Shown in pieces: positions 24,121-32,229 of a stretch of 64,000 nucleotides of DNA. Below the pieces are notes generated by a model, which was given only the letters and a program-made list of their open reading frames with translations, made no database searches and was not told the DNA's origin. The DNA is from Bacteroidota bacterium. Lineage in GTDB: Bacteria; Bacteroidota; Bacteroidia; Chitinophagales; Chitinophagaceae. Location of the stretch: positions 106,844 through 170,843 of the forward strand of contig JAEYQO010000019.1 in NCBI GenBank assembly GCA_023409975.1, given 5' to 3'. Positions within the stretch are counted from its first letter, which is position 1. Each line of letters begins with the position of its first letter. The position numbers and the translations under genes are program-made.

Positions 24121-24951
24121 ATGTCAACGATCGCAACGCAAACCTTCGGTAAATTTCTTCTTTGCAGCCTTGCAGGCTTTGAGGGCTGGCTGATGACCCG
24201 TAGCTTCAACCGGGTAGTTCGACTTATACAGAACCACCATACCTATAAGCCTGGCTATGCTCATTTCAAAGGCAATAACCATCTTTCATTGCTACAGGGC
24301 ATGGAGCGAAGTCATCTCGACCGTGGTTTCGCGGAAATTGCCCAGAACATCACCACCTTTCCGGACGGCAGCCTGGCAATTTGCAGGAGCTTTGAAAAGA
24401 TACCCGCTGGCATCAAAGGGGCTAACAGGTATGGGATCTGTATTGAGCATGTCGGCTATTTTGATGAAGGCGGCGATCAGATGTCACCACAACATCGGGA
24501 AACGATTGTCAAACTGAACGCTCTGCTCTGCAGAAAATTCAATCTGCCGGTCAACACTGATAGCATCGTATATCACCATTGGTATGATCTCAACACAGGT
24601 CTTCGGACGAATGGTTCAGGCACCACCAAGACCTGTCCGGGAACAGCCTTCTTTGGCGGCAATTCTGTTGAAGCCTGCAGGGTGAACTTTATACCTCTGG
24701 TGCAAACGGCTCTTTCGGGTACGTCAATTGCTCCTGTGAATGTGATCAATTCTGAAAGACTGCCAACCGGTGTGATCAGAGTCAGTGCGCTGAACGTACG
24801 TAAAGGACCCGGAACCCAGTTTCCGGTGGTGAAAGTACTCAGAAGAGGGACCGCACTGGCTATCTACAATCAGGACCGCGACTGGTACCAGATCAGCAAT
24901 GGTCCGGAATGGGTGAAGAGTGACTATGTGGACCTGGAGTCGGATGATTGA
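24121..24951 (+). CDS. PGRP-type N-acetylmuramoyl-L-alanine amidase with SH3b domain
   Basis: A 276-residue protein. Residues about 30-200 form an amidase_2/peptidoglycan-recognition domain. Candidate zinc ligands are a His in NHHTY, a His in VYHHWYD and the Cys in KTCPG. Residues about 218-275 are a bacterial SH3 domain (SALNVRKGPGTQF ... WVKSDYV) that usually binds cell wall. It has no signal peptide, so export would need another route, possibly linked to the membrane protein encoded 16 bases upstream. Phage endolysins often share this amidase fold, so a phage-like or toxin origin is possible but unproven. Confidence 0.82.
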   Translation: MSTIATQTFGKFLLCSLAGFEGWLMTRSFNRVVRLIQNHHTYKPGYAHFKGNNHLSLLQGMERSHLDRGFAEIAQNITTFPDGSLAICRSFEKIPAGIKGANRYGICIEHVGYFDEGGDQMSPQHRETIVKLNALLCRKFNLPVNTDSIVYHHWYDLNTGLRTNGSGTTKTCPGTAFFGGNSVEACRVNFIPLVQTALSGTSIAPVNVINSERLPTGVIRVSALNVRKGPGTQFPVVKVLRRGTALAIYNQDRDWYQISNGPEWVKSDYVDLESDD

Positions 24952-24996
24952 GAATATTGGCCGGGCGATCACCGATGATTAACTGGATGGCTTTAG

Positions 24997-25004
24997 TAGC
25001 TTTG
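24997..25004 (+). promoter_or_regulatory. -7 promoter element of fmt
   Basis: TAGCTTTG matches TAnnTTTG, 18 bases upstream of the fmt ATG. Confidence 0.5.
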
Positions 25005-25022
25005 CGGGCTACCTAAGGCTTC

Positions 25023-25952
25023 ATGAAAGATTTTAAAGACTTGCGTATCATTTTCCTGGGTACGCCCGATTTTGCAGTAGCATCTCTCAATGCGCTAATA
25101 GTTGCAGGGGCTCAGGTGGTTGGCGTTGTAACAGCGCCGGATAAGCCGGCTGGCAGGGGTATGCAGGTACAGCATACAGCTGTAAAAAAATATGCACTCG
25201 AAAAAGGGCTCCACCTCCTGCAGCCACCGAAGCTCAAGGATCCAGTTTTCCTCGACGAACTCCGGTCACTTCATGCAGATCTGCAGGTGGTCGTAGCCTT
25301 CCGGATGCTGCCGGAACTGGTCTGGAATATGCCCCCCATGGGTACCATCAATGTCCACGCATCACTTCTTCCTCAATACAGAGGTGCAGCACCCATCAAC
25401 TGGGCGATCATCAATGGAGAAGATGTAACAGGCGTAACGACCTTTAAACTGAAACACGAGATTGATACCGGCGATATTCTGCTGCAACAGAAAGTTACTA
25501 TCGCGCCTGCAGATAATGCAGGGGTGCTCCAGGATAAACTGATGGGGGCAGGCGCGGCACTACTGGTGGAAACCATCAAAGGTCTGGCTGAAGGAAGGCT
25601 GAAAGAGCAACCTCAGACCGGTAGCGATAGCACCCAACTGAAGCATGCGCCAAAAATCTTCAAAGAAGATTGTCGCATCAGTTGGGATCAGCCGGCAGAA
25701 AGCATACACAACCTCGTCAGAGGGCTGTCGCCTTATCCTGCTGCTTTCACGATTGTGTCCGAAAAACAATTGAAGGTCTTCAAGACAAGGGTGGGGGAAG
25801 CGACTACAGCACCTTCCGGCACGATGGAAACCGACCACAAGAACTGGCTCCGGTTTGCGGCAGCAGATTCCTGGGTTTATATTGAAGAACTCCAGCAGGA
25901 AGGGAAGAAGAAAATGGAGACGGAGGCGTTCCTGAGGGGCTTCAGAGCCTGA
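25023..25952 (+). CDS. fmt: Methionyl-tRNA formyltransferase
   Basis: A 309-residue enzyme that formylates initiator Met-tRNA using 10-formyltetrahydrofolate. The N-terminal catalytic domain has LGTPDFAV, INVHASLLPQYRGAAPI (Asn and His of the catalytic triad) and HEIDTGDIL (Asp). The C-terminal OB-like tRNA-binding domain is about residues 205-309. Length is normal. def is not adjacent. Its TGA directly abuts the stop of the convergent aroQ gene. Confidence 0.97.
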   Translation: MKDFKDLRIIFLGTPDFAVASLNALIVAGAQVVGVVTAPDKPAGRGMQVQHTAVKKYALEKGLHLLQPPKLKDPVFLDELRSLHADLQVVVAFRMLPELVWNMPPMGTINVHASLLPQYRGAAPINWAIINGEDVTGVTTFKLKHEIDTGDILLQQKVTIAPADNAGVLQDKLMGAGAALLVETIKGLAEGRLKEQPQTGSDSTQLKHAPKIFKEDCRISWDQPAESIHNLVRGLSPYPAAFTIVSEKQLKVFKTRVGEATTAPSGTMETDHKNWLRFAAADSWVYIEELQQEGKKKMETEAFLRGFRA

Positions 25953-26378
25953 TTAGGGTTTTTTTAGAAAATGTTCAATCGCGAGGCGATAACCATCCAA
26001 TCCCAGCCCGCTGATGGAGCCGATACAACGGCTGGATATAAAGGACGTTTTCCTGAAATCTTCCCTGGACAAAACATTCGAAATATGCACTTCTATTACC
26101 GGTATCGAAATTGCACTGATGGTATCCGCAATTGCGATACTGGTATGCGTGTAAGCACCTGCATTCAGAATAATCCCATCCTTCGTTTCCCTGCAACGCT
26201 GCAGGAAGTTAATCAGCTCCCCTTCCACATTGCTCTGGTAACATTCGAAATCGGCCGCTGGATAGGAAGCGGTTAACTGTGAAAGGTATGCTTCCAGAGA
26301 GACATTGCCATAGATCTCCGGTTCTCTGATCCCAATCAGATTCAGATTAGGCCCGTTGATGATTGCCAGACGCTTCAT
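25953..26378 (-). CDS. aroQ: 3-Dehydroquinate dehydratase, type II
   Basis: A 141-residue enzyme of the shikimate pathway forming 3-dehydroshikimate as a dodecamer. Signature motifs: GPNLNLIGIREPEIYG (with the active-site Tyr and Arg of the lid), ILNAGAYTHTSIA, VEVHISN and GLDGYRLA. I choose the ATG giving MKRLAIINGPNL; an upstream in-frame ATG would add 17 residues and overlap xerD. It is divergent from xerD, with starts 39 bases apart. Confidence 0.95.
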   Translation of the reverse strand: MKRLAIINGPNLNLIGIREPEIYGNVSLEAYLSQLTASYPAADFECYQSNVEGELINFLQRCRETKDGIILNAGAYTHTSIAIADTISAISIPVIEVHISNVLSREDFRKTSFISSRCIGSISGLGLDGYRLAIEHFLKKP

Positions 26379-26398
26379 AATTTCGGACAAGATAAGAC

Positions 26399-26406
26399 TA
26401 ATTTTG
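26399..26406 (+). promoter_or_regulatory. -7 promoter element of xerD
   Basis: TAATTTTG matches TAnnTTTG, ten bases upstream of the xerD ATG, in the short intergenic region shared with aroQ. Confidence 0.45.
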
Positions 26407-26416
26407 CCCTGGCACC

Positions 26417-27328
26417 ATGTGGGAATCATACATAGCAGGCTTCAGGGCCTATCTTAAGCTGGAGCGCAGTATGGCTGCAAATACGGTCGAAGCCTATCTC
26501 CATGATATTAGTCTTTTTGCCAGTTACCTGCATCATTCCGTTGGTGAGCTGCCGCTCGCGGAAGTCCGGTTGGATCATCTTCAGGATTTTATTGGGTACG
26601 TTAACCAACTTGAATTTGCGTCTGCATCGCAGGCAAGGGTTCTGAGTGGAGTTCGTTCTTTTTTTCGGTTCCTGCAACTGGAAGAGGTGATAGAGCAGGA
26701 CCCTACAGAGCTGCTTCAGGCGCCGAAACGTTCCAGGAAACTGCCGGTGGTTCTGACTGCCGAAGAGGTGGAACAATTGATTGCTGCGATAGACCATAGC
26801 AAAGCAGAAGGCCAGCGAAACCGGGCGATGATCGAGACGCTTTATAGTTGCGGACTTCGCGTGTCTGAACTCATCGGTCTACGGATTTCGCATCTATATC
26901 TTGATATTGGCTTTGTGAGGGTTATCGGAAAGGGTGATAAAGAAAGACTCGTTCCTATCGGTGGGGCAGCCATCCGACAGATCCGTCTATACCTGGAGCA
27001 CACCCGGAAGTTCCTGCGGATAAAGCCTGGATTTGAAGACGTTTTGTTTCTCAACAGAAGGGGTGCCAGCCTTTCAAGAGTGATGATCTTCCTGATCATA
27101 AAAGACCTGGCTGCCACTGCCGGAATTGAAAAGAATATCCATCCACATGTTCTAAGGCATTCCTTTGCCACTCACCTTGTTCAGGCCGGAGCTGACCTCC
27201 GGGCCATTCAGGAAATGCTGGGTCACAGCAGTATCACCACGACAGAAATCTATGCGCATCTCGATAGGGAATACCTAAGAGATACACTCGAAAGATTTCA
27301 CCCGCGTTTCTCCCGTCCGCAGGTTTAG
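26417..27328 (+). CDS. xerD: Site-specific tyrosine recombinase XerD
   Basis: A 303-residue recombinase that resolves chromosome dimers at dif. The N-terminal SAM-like core-binding domain (residues 5-95) is followed by a catalytic domain with the conserved Arg in CGLRVSELIGL, then HVLRHSFATHL (His/Arg), LGHSSITTTEIYAH (His and the nucleophile Tyr). The size and absence of nearby mobile-element genes support the housekeeping Xer recombinase rather than an integrase. XerC versus XerD cannot be fully separated by eye. Confidence 0.93.
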   Translation: MWESYIAGFRAYLKLERSMAANTVEAYLHDISLFASYLHHSVGELPLAEVRLDHLQDFIGYVNQLEFASASQARVLSGVRSFFRFLQLEEVIEQDPTELLQAPKRSRKLPVVLTAEEVEQLIAAIDHSKAEGQRNRAMIETLYSCGLRVSELIGLRISHLYLDIGFVRVIGKGDKERLVPIGGAAIRQIRLYLEHTRKFLRIKPGFEDVLFLNRRGASLSRVMIFLIIKDLAATAGIEKNIHPHVLRHSFATHLVQAGADLRAIQEMLGHSSITTTEIYAHLDREYLRDTLERFHPRFSRPQV

Positions 27329-27469
27329 TCAGCGCTAAGACAGCACTGTTGATATAGATGGTTGGCTAAAAATGCCAATTTAAATTTATTTCTCTTTCTG
27401 CCCTTTCTTTCTGCTCTGCCTCGCCGTCTATGCCTCAAAACCAATTCTTCATTTTAAACCATAAACAGT

Positions 27470-30400
27470 ATGTCAGTACCCCAACCATTACAGCAACGGA
27501 CTTACCGTCAGCTAGTACTGTTCTTCTTGTTTTTGTTTTCTGCTGCGGGCAATGTCAGGGCTTCGCATGTTGCCGCCGCGGATCTGTACATGGATTATAT
27601 CGGCACAGGGCCTAATGATCTGAAGTACAAGGTGACACTCGTACTCTATAGATCGTGTGAGTGGACGCAAACTTCTTTTGGATGGTCTCCCAATGCGACA
27701 CTAGGCAATACGGCTGGTGGCAATGTAACGGAGGGTATCACTTTTTCCTCTTCCTGCGGCCCCTCTATTACGAGGCAGTTCACTCAGGAAGGCCTGAGAG
27801 ATACGCTGGATCAGCTGTGTACTAACTATTCCGACTCCAATTCCTGCAGGGTTCCCGGTTCGCCCTGGCCTGCTTTCGAAAGGGTGCGGTATACGGATAC
27901 CATCACGCTTCCGGTGGCCTGCACAGACTGGAAGGTTCGCTATAGCCTCTGTTGCAGAAATAATCAGATAGATAACCTGTTAAATCCCGGTGGGGAAGAG
28001 ATGTTTATCGAAGCTGGTATCAACAATGTTGCCCGTTGGAATAACAGCACTCCTCGCTTTCTGGTGGATCCGATACCTTATCTGTGTCAGAATCAGCCAT
28101 CGTTCTTTCTGAACGGTCCCATTGATCCGAACAACGATTCCATGGTTACCATTAATGCCACTCCCTTGTCCGGCGCGGCTAATGCACCTGGTATTCCCAT
28201 CAACTATATGGCTGGGTATAGCCTGGCCAATCCTATTGCTTCACCTGTGACCAATCCATATACGGTTGATCCGAATACTGCAACCGCAACTTTTTTACCG
28301 CCAACACAGGGAAAATTTGTGCTGGCTTTTGAGTGTCGCGACTATGACCGGAATACAGGAGCAGAACTTAGTTATATCAGGCGCGATGTACAGGTAGCGG
28401 TTCTACCCTGCAACGCATCGCCTCCTACGGTCTCCGATACTCCGCAGAATTCCTCGGGCATATCCCCCATGGGAACCTACTACGTGGGCTGTCCGGGTGT
28501 TCCTATAAAATTTGATATCACAGGACAGTCCAACACCATTTCTAATTCTGTGTTCCTGAAAAGCAATAATACCGTTGTTATTCCAACCTCGAATTTTACC
28601 GTAGCAGGTCAGGGCTCCGCTTCACCTGTAGGTACTTTCACCTGGACACCCCTCGGGACAGATATTGGTGACTACACCCTGATATTTGAGGCTATGGATT
28701 CGACCTGTAATAACAATCAGCCGATCGTTTTGAAAAACTATTTCGTTGTGTTTCTGAAGATCCTGCCTGGTGTCGATGCAGGTCCCGACGGTCGCATCTG
28801 TCATATAGATCCGGTCCCCTGGCAGATCAATGTTACTGGTCCGCCCACAGCACAGTGGCAATGGTCAGCACTGGGTGGTGGACCGCCTGTAGGTATCAGC
28901 GACCCTAATATACCGAATCCCACTGCTAAGCCTCCGTATGATATGACTTATGTTGTAGAAGCTGTCAATTTTACTTCGGCCTGTAAAAACAAGGATACGA
29001 TTTCAGTTTTCATAGATAATTCCAATTCTGTGGAGGCGATAGCTGATATTCTGATCTGTCGTCCGGGTTATGTACAACTGGATGCTCAGGGTAGGGGCCT
29101 GGCACCTCTGCAAAACCTGCCATGCGGCACCCAGCAGGTACTCAATTGCCAACAACCCGATGTTGTGGTTATCGGCAGCCAGTATAACAATGCGGCACCG
29201 GCAAACCCATCACAGGAAAATTTGTTTACGCCTTTCCCTTCTCATCGCACCGCAAGGATACAGTACATTATTCCGAAGTTTGATCTTTATAAACAGTTTG
29301 TCCGTTCCGGTACTATCAAGGCACTGGCATTTGAGGTGAGCACTCCTACAAACACCCAGTTTCACAATTTTACGATCTCCTTGAAGTGTACTGAATTTGA
29401 TGAGTTGAGTCCGGATAATGGTGGGATGGAAAACGGTGCGACTTTGGTCTACACAGCTCCCGCACCGTTCAACGTACCAGCGGGTTGGATGCAGTTTGAT
29501 CTGGATCAACCCTATAGCTGGGATAGTACTAAGAATCTGCTCGTAGAAATCTGTTACGGCAATAGTGTCGCTGGCACTGCAGCACTTGTTACCGGCCAGA
29601 ATCTTTCCATGGCTCAGGTGACCGGAAAATCACAGACTGCGATCAGCTATACGAACACCGGTAGTGGAAGTATATGCCTGAACAGTTCTCTTCCGGGCGT
29701 GACGACAGCTTTCCGAAGCTTCCGGCCCAATATTCGCCTGAACTATTGTCCTGCAGATACACTGCCCTTCCCCTATACCTGGTATCCGGGCGATTTTGTT
29801 TCCGACTCTACCAGCAAGGATCCACTTGCCTTTGTTAGTTCAGATACGAGATTCTATGTATCCACCTATGGAAGAAATGGGTGTAAGGTGATTGATTCTA
29901 TGGATGTCCGTGTTCCTGTTCATGAATACAGTCTGTGGCCTTCCGATACCACAATCTGTGAGGGGGAGCAATTCCTGATGCGGGCAACAGGGGATTTTGC
30001 AAGCATCTCCTGGTTTGAAGATACATCGGGCAACCAGCAACCAGCGCTGTTCCAGCCTGCCGCAACCCTCGATTGTCAGGATTGCCTCGAGCCTGTTGCA
30101 AAACCCAGCGTCAATACCCGGTATTTCGCTGTTATGACCGACGCTGATGGTTGTAGTGATACATTTTCTGTTGATGCTATCGTAAAACCATTGCCTGAGG
30201 TGAATATTCTTAACAACGACACCGTGATCAAGTATGGAGAAAGGATTCAATTGCTTGTTGCTGGTGCCTATCTATATAGCTGGCAGCCGGTTTCTTCCCT
30301 GAGCAATCCGAACGTGGTGAACCCTGTTGCTGCCCCCAAAGAGCCTACACGCTTCTTTGTTTATGGTGTGGCGGAGAACGGCTGCAGGAATATCGATTCC

Positions 30401-30700
30401 GTCCGGGTCGATATCGATTACAGAGACCAGTTATTTGTACCCTCGGCGTTCACTCCGAACGGTGACGGTAAGAATGATGAGTTCAGGGTGGCAAACATCA
30501 CCTTCCAGCGGCTGCTTGAATTCAGGGTGTTTAACAGATGGGGGCAGGAACTGTTTAATACGACTGATCCGCTCCGGGGATGGGATGGTACCTGGAAGGG
30601 GGTCCCGCAGGACATGAACGTTTATCAGTATCAGATACGCGTTGCTTACCCCGATGGTTTTGTTGAAACTTACAAGGGGAATGTGACGCTAATCCGGTAG
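27470..30700 (+). CDS. Large secreted protein with type B T9SS C-terminal (gliding-motility-associated) domain
   Basis: A 1076-residue protein with a signal peptide (hydrophobic core LVLFFLFLFSAAG, cleavage near residue 31). The extracellular part is cysteine-containing and beta-rich. It begins with the SHVAAADLYMDYIG block common to adhesin-like Bacteroidota proteins and includes PKD/Ig-like blocks (ITGQSNTI...; CxxD motifs around 29000-30200). The last ~85 residues, PSAFTPNGDGKNDEF ... FNRWGQELF ... GWDGTW ... VYQYQI, are the CHU_C type B sorting domain that directs export by the type IX system. Adhesion or surface function is inferred. A strong terminator follows. Confidence 0.88.
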   Translation: MSVPQPLQQRTYRQLVLFFLFLFSAAGNVRASHVAAADLYMDYIGTGPNDLKYKVTLVLYRSCEWTQTSFGWSPNATLGNTAGGNVTEGITFSSSCGPSITRQFTQEGLRDTLDQLCTNYSDSNSCRVPGSPWPAFERVRYTDTITLPVACTDWKVRYSLCCRNNQIDNLLNPGGEEMFIEAGINNVARWNNSTPRFLVDPIPYLCQNQPSFFLNGPIDPNNDSMVTINATPLSGAANAPGIPINYMAGYSLANPIASPVTNPYTVDPNTATATFLPPTQGKFVLAFECRDYDRNTGAELSYIRRDVQVAVLPCNASPPTVSDTPQNSSGISPMGTYYVGCPGVPIKFDITGQSNTISNSVFLKSNNTVVIPTSNFTVAGQGSASPVGTFTWTPLGTDIGDYTLIFEAMDSTCNNNQPIVLKNYFVVFLKILPGVDAGPDGRICHIDPVPWQINVTGPPTAQWQWSALGGGPPVGISDPNIPNPTAKPPYDMTYVVEAVNFTSACKNKDTISVFIDNSNSVEAIADILICRPGYVQLDAQGRGLAPLQNLPCGTQQVLNCQQPDVVVIGSQYNNAAPANPSQENLFTPFPSHRTARIQYIIPKFDLYKQFVRSGTIKALAFEVSTPTNTQFHNFTISLKCTEFDELSPDNGGMENGATLVYTAPAPFNVPAGWMQFDLDQPYSWDSTKNLLVEICYGNSVAGTAALVTGQNLSMAQVTGKSQTAISYTNTGSGSICLNSSLPGVTTAFRSFRPNIRLNYCPADTLPFPYTWYPGDFVSDSTSKDPLAFVSSDTRFYVSTYGRNGCKVIDSMDVRVPVHEYSLWPSDTTICEGEQFLMRATGDFASISWFEDTSGNQQPALFQPAATLDCQDCLEPVAKPSVNTRYFAVMTDADGCSDTFSVDAIVKPLPEVNILNNDTVIKYGERIQLLVAGAYLYSWQPVSSLSNPNVVNPVAAPKEPTRFFVYGVAENGCRNIDSVRVDIDYRDQLFVPSAFTPNGDGKNDEFRVANITFQRLLEFRVFNRWGQELFNTTDPLRGWDGTWKGVPQDMNVYQYQIRVAYPDGFVETYKGNVTLIR

Positions 30701-30717
30701 TTACCTGAAGTTGATCC

Positions 30718-30745
30718 GCCCCCTGCACAGCAGGGGGCTTTTTTT
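30718..30745 (+). terminator. Intrinsic terminator after the T9SS-sorted protein gene
   Basis: A perfect nine-base-pair GC-rich stem (GCCCCCTGC/GCAGGGGGC) with a three-base loop and seven Ts. Confidence 0.93.
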
Positions 30746-30886
30746 GTGAGTTGCTGATTTTAAATAGGTTAATTCCTTGCAGGTCTGTTTTATGGGCGGA
30801 TTCAGTGGCGGAAGCATACCATAGTGAAGGTATCCAGATGAGTCAAAGGCATGAGTTTTGTCATGGCTATTCCAAATACGATCATT

Positions 30887-31564
30887 ATGAAAAATTTGAA
30901 GACGTTTACAGCAATTGTACTAACAGCAGGATTACTCGGAAGTTGTTCTGCCTACAGGAATGCCAGCAATACGGAGCGTGGTGCTGTCATCGGTGCTGCA
31001 GGTGGTGCAGTGGCAGGAGGAGTTATTGGTAAGGCAGCCGGAGATAATCCAGCTCTGGGGGCCGTTATTGGTACTGTTGTCGGTGGTGCAGCCGGTGCGG
31101 TAATTGGTCGTCAGATGGACAAACAGGCAGAGCAAATTGAACAAACTGTTCCCGGTGCTGAGGTAGAACGTGTTGGTGAGGGGATCATTGTGAATTTCAA
31201 TGAAAAAGTACTATTCGGTTTCGATCAGGCGACCTTGAATTCGAATGCCTACACTTCTCTTGATCAGCTCGTGAATGTGCTGAAGGAATACAACCAGACG
31301 GATTTGAAAATCTATGGCCATACGGACAGCAAGGGATCTGAGAATTATAATCAGAGCCTTTCTGAACGGCGGGCACAGGCAGTGGCGAATTACCTGGCCT
31401 CCAGGGGTATTACAAGGGCCAGAATACTCACCTATGGTTATGGTGAAAGTGCGCCTAAGTGTACTAATGACACGGAAGAAGGCAGGGCTTGTAACAGAAG
31501 GGTAGAGTTTGCCATTGTTGCTAACGAGCAGATGCGTGAGTCGGCACAGCAGCAGTCTAATTAA
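30887..31564 (+). CDS. OmpA-family lipoprotein with glycine-zipper segment
   Basis: The ATG at 30887 (MKNLKTF...) gives 225 residues with an SPII signal and lipobox LLGSC. Residues about 37-85 contain two glycine-zipper helices (GAVIGAAGGAVAGGVIG and a second). Residues about 110-215 form an OmpA C-terminal domain with FDQATL, IYGHTDSKGSENYN and LSERRAQAVANYL, which binds peptidoglycan non-covalently. This matches YiaD-like outer-membrane lipoproteins. An upstream in-frame ATG would add residues before the signal and is rejected. Confidence 0.9.
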   Translation: MKNLKTFTAIVLTAGLLGSCSAYRNASNTERGAVIGAAGGAVAGGVIGKAAGDNPALGAVIGTVVGGAAGAVIGRQMDKQAEQIEQTVPGAEVERVGEGIIVNFNEKVLFGFDQATLNSNAYTSLDQLVNVLKEYNQTDLKIYGHTDSKGSENYNQSLSERRAQAVANYLASRGITRARILTYGYGESAPKCTNDTEEGRACNRRVEFAIVANEQMRESAQQQSN

Positions 31565-31588
31565 TTTTGAGTTAGGTAGATCAGCTTC

Positions 31589-31659
31589 GCAGCAGGCGCT
31601 GGTTTGAAAGCAAGGTTCAGTAAGCTTTGTTTTTAACCATTGCCTGCTGCCCTTGCTTT
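31589..31659 (+). other. Two interleaved perfect inverted repeats (possible RNA switch or pseudoknot)
   Basis: GCAGCAGGC (31589-31597) is complementary to GCCTGCTGC (31642-31650). AAAGCAAGG (31607-31615) is complementary to CCTTGCTTT (31651-31659). The order A-B-A'-B' means the two nine-pair stems cross. It lies in the 248-base gap between the OmpA gene and the PAS gene, in which I see no gene. The B-B' hairpin is followed by TTTT. Confidence 0.45.
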
Positions 31660-31812
31660 TGGTGTTATCCAGGGTAACTTTGGTTTATTCCATTCCCACC
31701 CAAACCACAAATTTTGTATATTGTATTCAGTTTGTTTCATAACATCTTGTGTTCTTACGTCCTTTGAATCCCATCCAGACTCAAACAGATATGTAAACGT
31801 ACAAGGAGTAAA

Positions 31813-32223
31813 ATGGCATTGGAGTTCTTTTTTCATGACAATCCCAATCCTTGCTGGATCTACGACAATGAGACATTTCGTTTTCTGGCAGTGAACAAAA
31901 GCTGTCTCACAACCTATGGTTACACAGAAGATGATTTCATAGACAGGCTCACCATTTTCGATTTGCTCTTTCCGGAAGATCAATCCCAGTTCAGATCTTA
32001 CCTCCACGTCGCCGAACCACCTCAAATCTCCGGCATCTGGCGTCATATCCATGCCAGCGGAGCCGTACTACAGGTATGCACCTACTCTCATCAGACAAGA
32101 CTCAATGGACGGTTTTGCCGCTATGTAATGGCCGTCAATGTTCAGGATATGTTTCGTCGCATCGGCGAGCAGGCACTCGCACGAACCAGGGAAGATGAAA
32201 CTCCTAACGCCACCGAAGCTTAA
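31813..32223 (+). CDS. Stand-alone PAS-domain protein
   Basis: A 136-residue cytoplasmic protein consisting almost entirely of one PAS sensor domain: NPNPCWIYDNETFRFLAVN, YGYTEDDFI, IFDLLFPED, and a closing strand region GRFCRYVMAVNV. No kinase, cyclase or DNA-binding output domain is attached. It has a good Shine-Dalgarno sequence (AAGGAG, six bases from the ATG), unusual for this window. It is convergent with the DEAD-box helicase gene, with six bases between stops. Ligand and partner are unknown. Confidence 0.78.
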   Translation: MALEFFFHDNPNPCWIYDNETFRFLAVNKSCLTTYGYTEDDFIDRLTIFDLLFPEDQSQFRSYLHVAEPPQISGIWRHIHASGAVLQVCTYSHQTRLNGRFCRYVMAVNVQDMFRRIGEQALARTREDETPNATEA

Positions 32224-32229
32224 GGCTTC

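Noticed and set aside
26417..27328. Phage or integrative-element integrase
   Set aside because: Length, motifs and housekeeping neighbours fit XerD; no attachment sites or phage genes are nearby.
31589..31659. Calling the interleaved repeats a proven H-type pseudoknot
   Set aside because: A' and B' are directly adjacent, leaving no nucleotides to cross a nine-pair stem, so competing hairpins are at least as likely.
31633..32052. Minus-strand frame overlapping the PAS gene
   Set aside because: The plus-strand frame has a Shine-Dalgarno sequence and a clear PAS domain; the antisense one has neither.
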